A DNA stretch of 64,000 nt from Phycisphaerae bacterium (GTDB lineage Bacteria > Chloroflexota > Anaerolineae > 4572-78 > J111): positions 50,062 to 114,061 of the forward strand of contig JANQQF010000192.1 in NCBI GenBank assembly GCA_028285035.1. The letters are read 5' to 3'. Of the stretch, positions 33,703-40,789 are shown piece after piece. The position numbers and the translations under genes were made by a program. A model generated the notes under the pieces. That model was not told the DNA's origin and ran no database searches. It worked only from the letters and a program-made list of their open reading frames with translations. The stretch's first letter is position 1. Each line of letters starts with the position of its first letter.

Positions 33703-34499
33703 TGTCCCCCCTTTTTAGGGCCGTTTTGGGAACGACTGAGGCGATCAACTTGTGCTTGCAGTCGGTCGCGGCTGGCGGGACTGTCAATCGCTTGGCTCAG
33801 GGCCAAATACTGTTCGACGAGCGGTTGACCAACTTGCAAGACTAAGGCAATCTGACTAGGTTCAAAGGCTTGCTGATCGAGACTGACCACACGCACAAAG
33901 GTTTGAATATACCGATTAACCGAGCCAACGGTGTGATAGCATGAACGCGCAATCTGATCATAGGTCTGACCTGATAACCAACGCTGGATGATGATCGTCT
34001 TGTGGGTCTGTCCTCGCCCCACATTATGGATATACCCGCGCGAGGGTAACAACAGACCCACGGCTTTTAGGGCCTTGAAGTCCCGTTTGATCGTACGGAT
34101 GGAGCAGTTCAACAGCCGAGCCAGGTCTTCTTGTGAAGCCACCGCCCCTTGGGCCAGGGCTTCGTTTAACAAGCGTTGGATGCGACACCGACGTAGGCCC
34201 ACCGCCCCTTGTTCTTGCAACAACTGCAGGTCTTCTCGGCCAGCATCAAGGGTCAGGGTCACTGTTTTGGTTGCTGTTTGGCTCAGAGGCCGGGCGTGTG
34301 AGGCTCCTTTCTCAGGTAAGATCACTTGCATTTGACCCGGCTTTAGGCCAGTCGTTGCCTGACCTTGTAAGCACTGTTGGGCTTCTTGCAGCAACGTCTC
34401 GGCCACTTTTGGCGCAAGATTATACTCTGTTTGTAATTTGTGTAGAAATTGTTGTTCTACCGTTTTGTTTGATTGCCTGAGTACTGTTGAGGCATTCAT
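33699..34499 (-). CDS. DUF1670 protein A, first gene of the element
   Basis: A 266-residue protein. The N-terminal segment VEQQFLHKLQTEYNLAPKVAETLLQEAQ is typical of DUF1670 proteins. A first HTH (121-147, ASQEDLARLLNCSIRTIKRDFKAL) is followed by GRGQTHK (161-167) and a second HTH (178-205, QTYDQIARSCYHTVGSVNRYIQTFVRVV). This order repeats in protein B. An AAGGAG sequence stands about 7 bases before the ATG at 34499. It ends in an overlap ATGA with protein B. Biochemical function is not known to me; two HTH units per protein suggest recognition of the element ends or of a repeat-containing target. Confidence 0.7.
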   Translation of the reverse strand: MNASTVLRQSNKTVEQQFLHKLQTEYNLAPKVAETLLQEAQQCLQGQATTGLKPGQMQVILPEKGASHARPLSQTATKTVTLTLDAGREDLQLLQEQGAVGLRRCRIQRLLNEALAQGAVASQEDLARLLNCSIRTIKRDFKALKAVGLLLPSRGYIHNVGRGQTHKTIIIQRWLSGQTYDQIARSCYHTVGSVNRYIQTFVRVVSLDQQAFEPSQIALVLQVGQPLVEQYLALSQAIDSPASRDRLQAQVDRLSRSQNGPKKGGQ

Positions 34500-34540
34500 A
34501 CCTATCTCCTTGATTTTCTGAAATTTTAGTTATTCCAACT

Positions 34541-34562
34541 CAAGGGGACAAATGGCACTATT
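34541..34562. repeat. Right terminal inverted repeat of the DUF1670 element
   Basis: Read on the minus strand it begins AATAGTGCCATTTGTCCCC. The first ten bases are identical to the left end and 17 of 22 match overall. Confidence 0.75.
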
Positions 34563-34565
34563 GAC

Positions 34566-34633
34566 GTTATCGGGTATCCATTGCCTGGGGTCAACGAACG
34601 GTGGACTCCCGCCAAAAGCACGCGGGAGTGACA
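34566..34633 (+). repeat. Dispersed repeat A, copy 2, right part
   Basis: The piece from GTTATCGGGTATCC to GGGAGTGACA completes the copy that begins at 32871; 17 plus 68 bases equals the 85 of the intact copy at 42456. Confidence 0.85.
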
Positions 34634-34688
34634 GGATCTGATGTTTCTTTCTTTTTTTCGAAATGACATGTTTATGAAATAAATTGCT

Positions 34689-35636
34689 ATGACACATTTA
34701 TCCACACACATAAAGCATGTTGCTGTCATTGGCGGAGGCACCATCGGGGCGAGTTGGGCGGCCTACTTTTTGTCACGCGGTTTGGCGGTTACGATTGTTG
34801 AGCCGTATTTGGCGGAGGAAACGATGCGGGCCACAATTGACCAAATGTGGCTGGGATTAACTGCCCTTGGTTTGCCTGATGAAGCGGATAACACTCAACT
34901 GACAATTTGTCGGCAGATTGATCAAAATCTAGCCGATGTTGATTTTGTTCAAGAAAATAGCCCGGAAAATCTTGCCCTAAAACAGGATGTGGTCGTTGAG
35001 CTTGAGCAAGTGATCTCTCCGAAGATAGTTATCAGTAGTAGCACCTCCTCCTTACTCGCCTCTGATATCCAGACCAAAGCCACTCACCCCGCACGCATTT
35101 TGGTTGGGCACCCCTTTAATCCCCCCCATTTGTTACCCTTGGTCGAAGTGGTTGGTGGTCAACAAACCAGCGCTGAAGTCGTGACTTGGGCCATGGAATT
35201 TTATCGTGAGATCGGCAAGCAACCCGTTCACGTGAAAAAAGAAGTGATCGGACACATCGCCAATCGACTGACAGCCGCCCTCTATCGTGAGGCGGTCCAC
35301 ATTGTGGCGGAGGGGATTGGCACCGTGGCCGACGTTGATGCCGTGATGACCAATGGACCCGGCCCGCGTTGGGCCTTGATGGGGCCGCATCTGACTTACC
35401 ACCTCGGCGGCGGCAGTGGTGGCATCCAGCATTACATGGCACATCTTGGCCCGACCCAAGAGCATCGCTGGCAGGAGTTGGGTGATCCGAAATTGACCGA
35501 AGCTGTGCAGGCGCAAATTATCGAAGGGGTATTGGCCGAGGTTGGCACATTGACCAGGGCTGAGTTGGCCCAATGGCGTGATGATGGTTTAATTCATTTG
35601 TTAAAATGGCTGAGTCAAAACAGTGAGGAAAAATAA
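34689..35636 (+). CDS. 3-hydroxyacyl-CoA dehydrogenase-family hydroxyacid dehydrogenase (lambda-crystallin/carnitine dehydrogenase-like)
   Basis: A 315-residue NAD-dependent dehydrogenase. The N-terminal Rossmann motif is IGGGTIGASWA; then SSSTSSLLAS, GHPFNPPHLLPLVEVVGG and GHIANRLTAALYREA, where the catalytic Asn is kept, unlike the paralogue at 383. GPGPRWALMGPHLTYHLGGGSGGIQHY is the signature of the lambda-crystallin/L-gulonate 3-dehydrogenase branch, acting on 3-hydroxy acids rather than CoA thioesters. Its stop is one base before the start of the GlcG/HbpS gene, so they form an operon. With the DddP-like enzyme upstream, a 3-hydroxy acid such as 3-hydroxypropionate is a possible substrate, but this is speculative. 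Confidence 0.78.
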   Translation: MTHLSTHIKHVAVIGGGTIGASWAAYFLSRGLAVTIVEPYLAEETMRATIDQMWLGLTALGLPDEADNTQLTICRQIDQNLADVDFVQENSPENLALKQDVVVELEQVISPKIVISSSTSSLLASDIQTKATHPARILVGHPFNPPHLLPLVEVVGGQQTSAEVVTWAMEFYREIGKQPVHVKKEVIGHIANRLTAALYREAVHIVAEGIGTVADVDAVMTNGPGPRWALMGPHLTYHLGGGSGGIQHYMAHLGPTQEHRWQELGDPKLTEAVQAQIIEGVLAEVGTLTRAELAQWRDDGLIHLLKWLSQNSEEK

Positions 35637-35637
35637 A

Positions 35638-36114
35638 ATGACGAATATTACCCTTGAACAAGCTTCGATCATTTTGGAAACAACATTGGCCAAAGGCCGT
35701 GAGCTAGACTTTATGCCGCTTACTGTGGCTGTGTTGGATTCGGGCGGGCATTTGGTTGCCTTCAAACGAGAGGATGGTTCAGCGATTCTCCGTCCACAGG
35801 TGGCAATGGGTAAAGCGTGGGGAGCTTTGGCGATGGGGATGTCAACCCGCCTGTTGCGCGATCGCCTCTCCGACCGCCCCACCTTTATGAACGCATTGTC
35901 AGAAGCCTCTGGCGGACGGCTTATCCCTGTGCCCGGTGGTGTCTTAATTCGTGATCAACAGGGCCAAGTGATCGGGGCGGTCGGCGTCAGTGGTGATACC
36001 TCCGATAAAGATGAACTGGTAGCAATTTTTGGCGTGGAAGCCGCCGGATTAACGCCCGACCCCGCTGAACCTGATCCCGACTGGGAAAATTCAAGTCTCG
36101 GGCCAAATCATTAG
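35638..36114 (+). CDS. GlcG/HbpS-family heme-binding-like protein (DUF336)
   Basis: A 158-residue single-domain protein of the GlcG/HbpS/PduO-C family: LEQASIILETTLAKGRELDFMPLTVAVLDSGGHLVAFKREDGS, then GKAWGALAMGMSTRLL and the C-terminal PVPGGVLIRDQQGQVIGAVGVSGDTSDKDE. Members bind heme or cobalamin-like ligands or act in oxidative-stress sensing; GlcG itself is found with glycolate oxidase genes, which here lie 22 kb away. The ATG at 35638 follows GAGGA; it starts one base after the dehydrogenase stop. Likely cytoplasmic and cotranscribed with that gene. Confidence 0.8.
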   Translation: MTNITLEQASIILETTLAKGRELDFMPLTVAVLDSGGHLVAFKREDGSAILRPQVAMGKAWGALAMGMSTRLLRDRLSDRPTFMNALSEASGGRLIPVPGGVLIRDQQGQVIGAVGVSGDTSDKDELVAIFGVEAAGLTPDPAEPDPDWENSSLGPNH

Positions 36115-36281
36115 ACCTTGGGATAAAATCTCGACGAAGTTTGCTATTGTTGTCGTGGGGCTGATTTCGCCCCCGGCCAATTTACGATTGTCGATTTACG
36201 ATTTACGATCGGGTAAAATAAGTTTAGCTTTTATCGTAAATCGAAACAGATTCTCATTATCCTTACACAAGGAAAATAAAA
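36115..36281 (+). promoter_or_regulatory. Intergenic with GATTTACGAT repeats and a hairpin
   Basis: CGATTTACGAT (36192-36202) and ATCGTAAATCG (36233-36243) form an 11-base inverted repeat; several GATTTACGAT units lie to its left. The same word recurs between other genes of the window. It lies just before the threonine aldolase gene, which has AAGGAAAAT before its ATG. Confidence 0.4.
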
Positions 36282-37328
36282 ATGTCGCAAAATTTAACGC
36301 CAATCGATCTTCGTTCCGATACGGTCACTCGCCCATCACCAAAAATGCGGGAGGCAATGGCGGTAGCGGCTGTCGGCGATGATCAATATGAAGATGACCC
36401 GACGATGAATTTGTTGCAGGAGCGGGTGGCTGATGTGTTGGGGCAAGAGGCGGCCTTATGGTTACCAACGGGGACAATGGCTAATCAAGTGGCCTTGAAA
36501 CTGTTCACCCGCCCTGGCGATGATGTTATTGTCAGCCGAGAGAGCCACGCGGTGTGGCATGAGACGGGTGCGTCAGGTGCCTTGGGAGGCGTACAGTTCA
36601 CTGCCATTGGCGATAAAGGCATTTTCACCACCGAGCAATTTATCGCCGCGATCAAACCCCAAGAACACCCCATTTATCCCCCGACCACCTTGGTCGAGAT
36701 CGAAAACACCCACAACCGAATGGGCGGCATCATTTTTCCGCAGGATGAAGCAGTGAAAATTTGCGAGGCCGCCAAAGCGCGAAACATCGCCACCTACTTG
36801 GATGGTGCAAGACTGTGGAATGCCGCTGCTGTTACCGAAAAATCGGTTGCCAAACTGGCTGCTCCTTTTGATTTGGTGATGGTCTCAATCTCGAAAGGTC
36901 TGGGGGCACCGGGTGGCTCCCTGTTGGCTGGCCCGCGTGACCTCATTCGACGAGCCGTTCGTTATCGGCGGATGCTTGGCGGAGCGATGCGACAGGTCGG
37001 TTTTTACGCTGCTGCCGGACTGTATGCCCTCGATCACAATGTCGAGCGGCTGGCCGAAGATCATCACAATGCCCAACAAATGGCCGCTCAACTGACCCAA
37101 TCTCCCCATATCGTGCTCGATCCCGCTACCGTCCACACCAATATTCTCGTTTTCCGCCTGACCTCGGAGGCTCCTTCTGCCCACACAGTCGTCGATAAAG
37201 CACGAGAACAGGGCGTTCTCATCAATGCCTTGGATGACCGTACGATCCGAGCAGTAACACATTTGGATGTGACAGCGGAGCAGGGTGTGAGGGCGCGGGA
37301 TGTTTTATTGGGAATTGTGGGGGACTAA
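36282..37328 (+). CDS. ltaE: Low-specificity L-threonine aldolase
   Basis: A 348-residue PLP enzyme (fold type I) that splits L-threonine and other beta-hydroxy amino acids into glycine and an aldehyde. Motifs: DLRSDTVTRPSPKMREAM at the N-terminus, GDDQYEDDPT, LPTGTMANQ, EIENTHNRMGG, YLDGARLWNAA, and the PLP lysine Lys205 in SISKGLGAPGGSLLAG. The length is normal for the family. It is last in the same-strand series that starts with the Fe/2OG oxygenase, and could cleave the hydroxylated amino acid that enzyme would make. It may equally be a plain glycine-forming housekeeping enzyme. Confidence 0.88.
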   Translation: MSQNLTPIDLRSDTVTRPSPKMREAMAVAAVGDDQYEDDPTMNLLQERVADVLGQEAALWLPTGTMANQVALKLFTRPGDDVIVSRESHAVWHETGASGALGGVQFTAIGDKGIFTTEQFIAAIKPQEHPIYPPTTLVEIENTHNRMGGIIFPQDEAVKICEAAKARNIATYLDGARLWNAAAVTEKSVAKLAAPFDLVMVSISKGLGAPGGSLLAGPRDLIRRAVRYRRMLGGAMRQVGFYAAAGLYALDHNVERLAEDHHNAQQMAAQLTQSPHIVLDPATVHTNILVFRLTSEAPSAHTVVDKAREQGVLINALDDRTIRAVTHLDVTAEQGVRARDVLLGIVGD

Positions 37329-37351
37329 CGTCTATATTTCAACAACTAGGC

Positions 37352-38305
37352 TCATGAAAGTAAACCCTCATTTTCAATGAGCCACGTCACCGCCTCTTGC
37401 ACGGCTTGTAGAGAGCTATAGCGCGGGTGATAGCCAATCAATTGCTGTGCTTTGGCGATGCTGCAATTCGGGCTATGGGCGATATGGTCCCAGGTGGCCT
37501 GAGCTTCGATCTCTCCGACAGTATCTTTCCACGCATCCCAAGGTAAGAACTCGAGATTGGCTTCCTGTCCAAACCAGGTCGCCATTGCTTTGGCATACCC
37601 TCGCAGGGTTAGGGCGGCTGGCGAAACAACATGAAAGCTTTCCCCGATTGCCTGATTCCAATTTTCAACAGCGCCAATAAAGGCTTGAGCAACATCCTCA
37701 GCGTGGACGTGATGGACCGTTTCCAGTCCGAAATTTGGTAGTGAAAGCTTTTCGCCATGTGCCAGTTTTCTGAAGGCCTCAACATTGAAGTGACCCGCCG
37801 GATTCAAAGGCACCCAGCCGGGACCGACGATATGCCCTGGGTGGAGGACAGTGACCGGAAACCCGGTCCGCCGTCCTTCGCTGATCAAATAATTTTCAAT
37901 AGCTGCTTTGTTGACCCCATATTCACCAAAAGGGGCACGAGGTTGGTTTTCGGTCGTCGGAACAATGGCACTTGGGCCATGTACCCAAATCGTGCCACAG
38001 TGAATAAAATGCTGGATCCGCCCGTGTAGCGCTTCCACGAGCTGTTGTGCACTTTCGCGGGTAAAGCAGATGAGATCAATGACGACATCAGGGTCAAGTT
38101 CTTTGATCTGGGAGCCGAAACGGTTGTTTTGTTCTGCCTGAACGCGGTCAATTGTAATTTGCTGAACAGCGTTCCAAGCTGTATGGGCTTGATAAGGTTT
38201 TTGTTGTTGGCGGCTGACACAAATCACGTCGTGGCCAGCGACGACTAGTTGAGGGACGAGATACGTACCGATATGACCTGTCCCTCCGATGATGACGATG
38301 CGCAT
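37352..38305 (-). CDS. NAD(P)-dependent epimerase/dehydratase-family protein
   Basis: A 317-residue extended-SDR protein with the cofactor motif IGGTGHIG (6-13), and an active-site-like GEYGVNKAAIENYL where the usual Tyr-x3-Lys appears as Tyr-G-V-N-K. FPVTVLHPGHIVGPGW and VHAEDVAQAF are also family landmarks. It converges with the threonine aldolase gene. It is likely an oxidoreductase or epimerase acting on a nucleotide sugar or similar; the substrate is unknown. Confidence 0.78.
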   Translation of the reverse strand: MRIVIIGGTGHIGTYLVPQLVVAGHDVICVSRQQQKPYQAHTAWNAVQQITIDRVQAEQNNRFGSQIKELDPDVVIDLICFTRESAQQLVEALHGRIQHFIHCGTIWVHGPSAIVPTTENQPRAPFGEYGVNKAAIENYLISEGRRTGFPVTVLHPGHIVGPGWVPLNPAGHFNVEAFRKLAHGEKLSLPNFGLETVHHVHAEDVAQAFIGAVENWNQAIGESFHVVSPAALTLRGYAKAMATWFGQEANLEFLPWDAWKDTVGEIEAQATWDHIAHSPNCSIAKAQQLIGYHPRYSSLQAVQEAVTWLIENEGLLS

Positions 38306-38425
38306 AATTCACCTATCCTTGATAAATATTCTTTGTAATGTCGTGGTTACGGCTTAACACTACGCATTAAGCTTATCCACCTAATTTCTTTCCTTTTCTA
38401 TTTTGCATAATCGATTGCTATATGT

Positions 38426-39016
38426 TCAGGCATCCAAACCCATAGATTGCATTACTCCAGGAGCAACAATTTGACTAAATCGATAAGCCATCTGCTCAGC
38501 AGTATCTTGCATGTCTGTTTGCAACCACCATCGTAATGCACCTAACAACGCTCCCGCCAGCATATTTGCCATAAGTTCAGGGGAAACCGTCATAAACGGG
38601 GCAATATCGCGTAATGGCTTATGTTTTTCATAAGACTTTTGTGCAAGGTAATCCCAAAACTGGAAAACGAATGTCGAAGTATGTGAGGCTGTTAACATAT
38701 TTCGATAAAAAAGTGCGTATTCCTCTACATGCTTGAAGACCGGATAGCTCAATGGTTTCTTATCCATCAACAATGTATCGGCATTTAGCTCATTGGTTTG
38801 TGCTTCAATCAACTGAAAATGTGCCTCAAGGCTATACCACAAAAGTTGCTCTTTGTTTTCATAATGAGCATAAAAAGTTTTTTTGGCAATATCTGCTTGA
38901 GCGACAATGTCCTTGATCAAAATTTCGTGAAATGGCTTAGCGGTAATTAGCGTAAGCATAGCCTTAATCAAAAGTTTTTCAGTTCGCTGATAACGCCTAT
39001 CGCTAATTTTTGACAC
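38426..39016 (-). CDS. TetR/AcrR-family transcriptional regulator
   Basis: A 196-residue protein. The HTH is at about 8-55: RRYQRTEKLLIKAMLTLI, FHEILIKDIVAQADIAKKTFYAHYENKEQLL. The C-terminal domain resembles the TetR_C_33-like type, with an aromatic-rich segment FKHVEEYALFYRNML. It is divergent from the alpha/beta hydrolase at 39310, with a 293-base gap holding a good promoter, and so probably represses that gene. Ligand unknown. Confidence 0.82.
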   Translation of the reverse strand: MSKISDRRYQRTEKLLIKAMLTLITAKPFHEILIKDIVAQADIAKKTFYAHYENKEQLLWYSLEAHFQLIEAQTNELNADTLLMDKKPLSYPVFKHVEEYALFYRNMLTASHTSTFVFQFWDYLAQKSYEKHKPLRDIAPFMTVSPELMANMLAGALLGALRWWLQTDMQDTAEQMAYRFSQIVAPGVMQSMGLDA

Positions 39017-39040
39017 TGTCTATTAAGTAACTCCCACCGT

Positions 39041-39070
39041 TGACATCGACGCTAAATATAACTTATTATA
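39041..39070 (+). promoter_or_regulatory. Promoter in the TetR/hydrolase divergent gap
   Basis: TTGACA (39041-39046) and TATTAT (39065-39070) with an 18-base spacer. TTGACACTGTC at 39011 and CACTGTCAATTGAC at 39094 flank it at similar distances and may be operator half-sites for the TetR protein. Confidence 0.45.
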
Positions 39071-39309
39071 CTGCTAATCAACAAATTCATACACTGTCAA
39101 TTGACGAAAGTAGGTTTAAACTATGGTACAGAGCATTCAAGCATCATCATAAATTACAATGCAACGACGTTTTTGAAACTTATTCATTTGTTAACAAGCA
39201 CCTTTAGGTTAGTTTGGTCAGCTGTATCTTGCTTTCCTGAAATTCGTTTTTCCTTTTTACTGTTGCAGTATTTGAAAATCAATAATAATAAATTAGTTAA
39301 GGATAAAAA

Positions 39310-40281
39310 ATGACAATAACACTTCAATCTATATATCAACAATCAACCCACGAGGTCAATAGTGACTATTGGCGGGTGTATCATTCCAAGGAAACTTTAG
39401 AACGTGCCGTCTCCCTTCTGAAAACATATCAGATATCTTCTACGGAGGTGCGCTTGCACATTGATGCATATGAGCAGAATGAAAAAGATGCCCCTATAAT
39501 TATCTTTAATCACGGGGGGGGTGGTTACTCACGATTGTTTGTGCCATTGGCACTCGAATTGTATGATGCGGGGTACACCGTTATTTTGCCTGACCAGCGG
39601 GGACAAGGTCTTTCTGAAGGGAAGCGTGGTGACTTCATATTGTCACAACTGGTACAAAACATTGTTGATGTAACCACCTGGGCTAAGACGCAATATACAG
39701 GATCTGTCTTCATCGCTGGGGCTAGTCAGGGTGGCGCATTAACATACTATGCAGTGGCAGCAGGTGCTCCTGCTACGGCAATGGTATGTCACAATCTGTA
39801 TGATTTTGGGAAGCCCAAGAATATGATGGCGGCATCAAGATTTAGCGCCTTACGTGGTATACCTGGCTTTCCCACGATATTCAAGTTTGTTATGGGATAT
39901 GCTGCATTTTTGGTACCGAACTTGCAGGTAAATGTAAATCTGCTCAGTCGCTTTGATAAAATGGTCGATGAGCGTGCCGTTGGCTTTTACGAAAAATATC
40001 TTTTAGACCCATATCCGATCCGAAGATTCAACCTGCGCTATCTTTTAAGTACAATCACCACACCGCCTGCTGTTCCACTTGAACAAAATAGTGTGCCGGT
40101 GCTAGTTATTAATCAATCTCGTGATAAGATGGTGTCTCCGAGGGCAACTCTAGTCAATTATGAGCGTCTGGGTGGTGACAAACAATACGTAGAGATTGAT
40201 TATGGTCATTGGGCAATCGGTGGTGGCTTTGAGCAAGAATGGGTTGCTCTGGTTGACAAATTCTTAAAGCGTTTTTTATAG
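39310..40281 (+). CDS. Alpha/beta hydrolase (serine esterase/lysophospholipase-like)
   Basis: A 323-residue hydrolase with HGGGG (68-72, oxyanion region), DQRGQGLSEG, the nucleophile elbow GASQG with Ser139, Asp272 (NQSRDKMVSP) and His300 (DYGHW). No signal peptide is seen, so it is probably cytoplasmic. The arrangement (DQRGxGxS before the elbow) fits the serine-aminopeptidase/monoglyceride-lipase group. AAGGAT precedes the ATG. It is divergent from the TetR gene at 38426, which suggests substrate-induced expression. A terminator follows at 40381. Confidence 0.83.
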   Translation: MTITLQSIYQQSTHEVNSDYWRVYHSKETLERAVSLLKTYQISSTEVRLHIDAYEQNEKDAPIIIFNHGGGGYSRLFVPLALELYDAGYTVILPDQRGQGLSEGKRGDFILSQLVQNIVDVTTWAKTQYTGSVFIAGASQGGALTYYAVAAGAPATAMVCHNLYDFGKPKNMMAASRFSALRGIPGFPTIFKFVMGYAAFLVPNLQVNVNLLSRFDKMVDERAVGFYEKYLLDPYPIRRFNLRYLLSTITTPPAVPLEQNSVPVLVINQSRDKMVSPRATLVNYERLGGDKQYVEIDYGHWAIGGGFEQEWVALVDKFLKRFL

Positions 40282-40380
40282 ATTCGTGTTGGAGAATCTT
40301 ACAAAAGTTCTAAATACCAATGAAGACAGTATAGATTTCGGCGGACGTTTTACTGAAAATTAATCGCTCGTAACAAAACA

Positions 40381-40420
40381 AAAGACCTACGATGTGGATG
40401 AGACACTGTAGGTCTTTTTA
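40381..40420. terminator. Terminator between convergent hydrolase and VOC genes
   Basis: AAAGACCTAC (40381-40390) pairs with GTAGGTCTTT (40408-40417), followed by TT. AAAA precedes the stem, so it can serve both strands. Confidence 0.7.
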
Positions 40421-40453
40421 GGTTATTGGAAATGTAGTTTGATATGACAGCCT

Positions 40454-40702
40454 CTAAACGGCGTGGGTTGTCGCCTTTTTCTCTGCGTCGATTTCTTTGG
40501 TGAACACAAGGAAATAGCCAAATTTATCTTTGACGGTGAACGAACGATCACTCCAGAATTGATCTTTGATGGGGTCAACAATGGTCAGGCCTTTTTCTTT
40601 TAATTCTTCGTAGTAGGCGTCGACGTCCATCCCGTCAACGTAGATCCAAAACCAAACCGCCCCCGCCGCTTGGTCGGCCATGTCAGGATTGAAGTTGAAC
40701 AT
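40454..40702 (-). CDS. Half-size VOC (glyoxalase/bleomycin-resistance) domain protein
   Basis: An 82-residue protein that corresponds to one beta-alpha-beta-beta-beta module of a VOC domain: VWFWIYVDGMDVDAYYEELKEKG, then FWSDRSFTVKDKFGYFLVFTKE. Ordinary VOC proteins have two such modules and about 130 residues. No N-terminal module is found upstream, where the divergent flavin monooxygenase begins within 90 bases. Either it is 5'-truncated, or it functions as a dimer of half-domains. AGAAGG lies upstream of the ATG, so it may still be translated. Confidence 0.6.
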   Translation of the reverse strand: MFNFNPDMADQAAGAVWFWIYVDGMDVDAYYEELKEKGLTIVDPIKDQFWSDRSFTVKDKFGYFLVFTKEIDAEKKATTHAV

Positions 40703-40789
40703 AAACTACCTTCTAGGCTACATTGACTTTGTCCCCAATTTCCCTATGATGTGTTAAACCCAATCAATCATTCTAGGAGGCCAAATTCA

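Larger units (their letters stand above)
32888..34562. mobile_element. DUF1670 two-gene mobile element inserted in dispersed repeat A
   Basis: A 1675-bp unit bounded by inverted ends: AATAGTGCCA (32888-32897) and TGGCACTATT (34553-34562), with 17 of the terminal 22 positions matching. Inside are only the two overlapping DUF1670 genes. Outside, the left flank (32871-32887) and right flank (34566-34633) are the two halves of an 85-bp repeat whose intact copies are at 14338-14423 and 42456-42540; joining them restores the exact repeat length. GAA (32885-32887) and GAC (34563-34565) may be an imperfect 3-base target duplication. The insertion also splits a row of same-strand metabolic genes. No DDE, serine or tyrosine recombinase is recognisable in it. 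Confidence 0.8.

Noticed and set aside
39101..39313. 70-codon protein upstream of the alpha/beta hydrolase
   Set aside because: TTG start, no ribosome site, overlaps the hydrolase start and has no family likeness; probably leader RNA.
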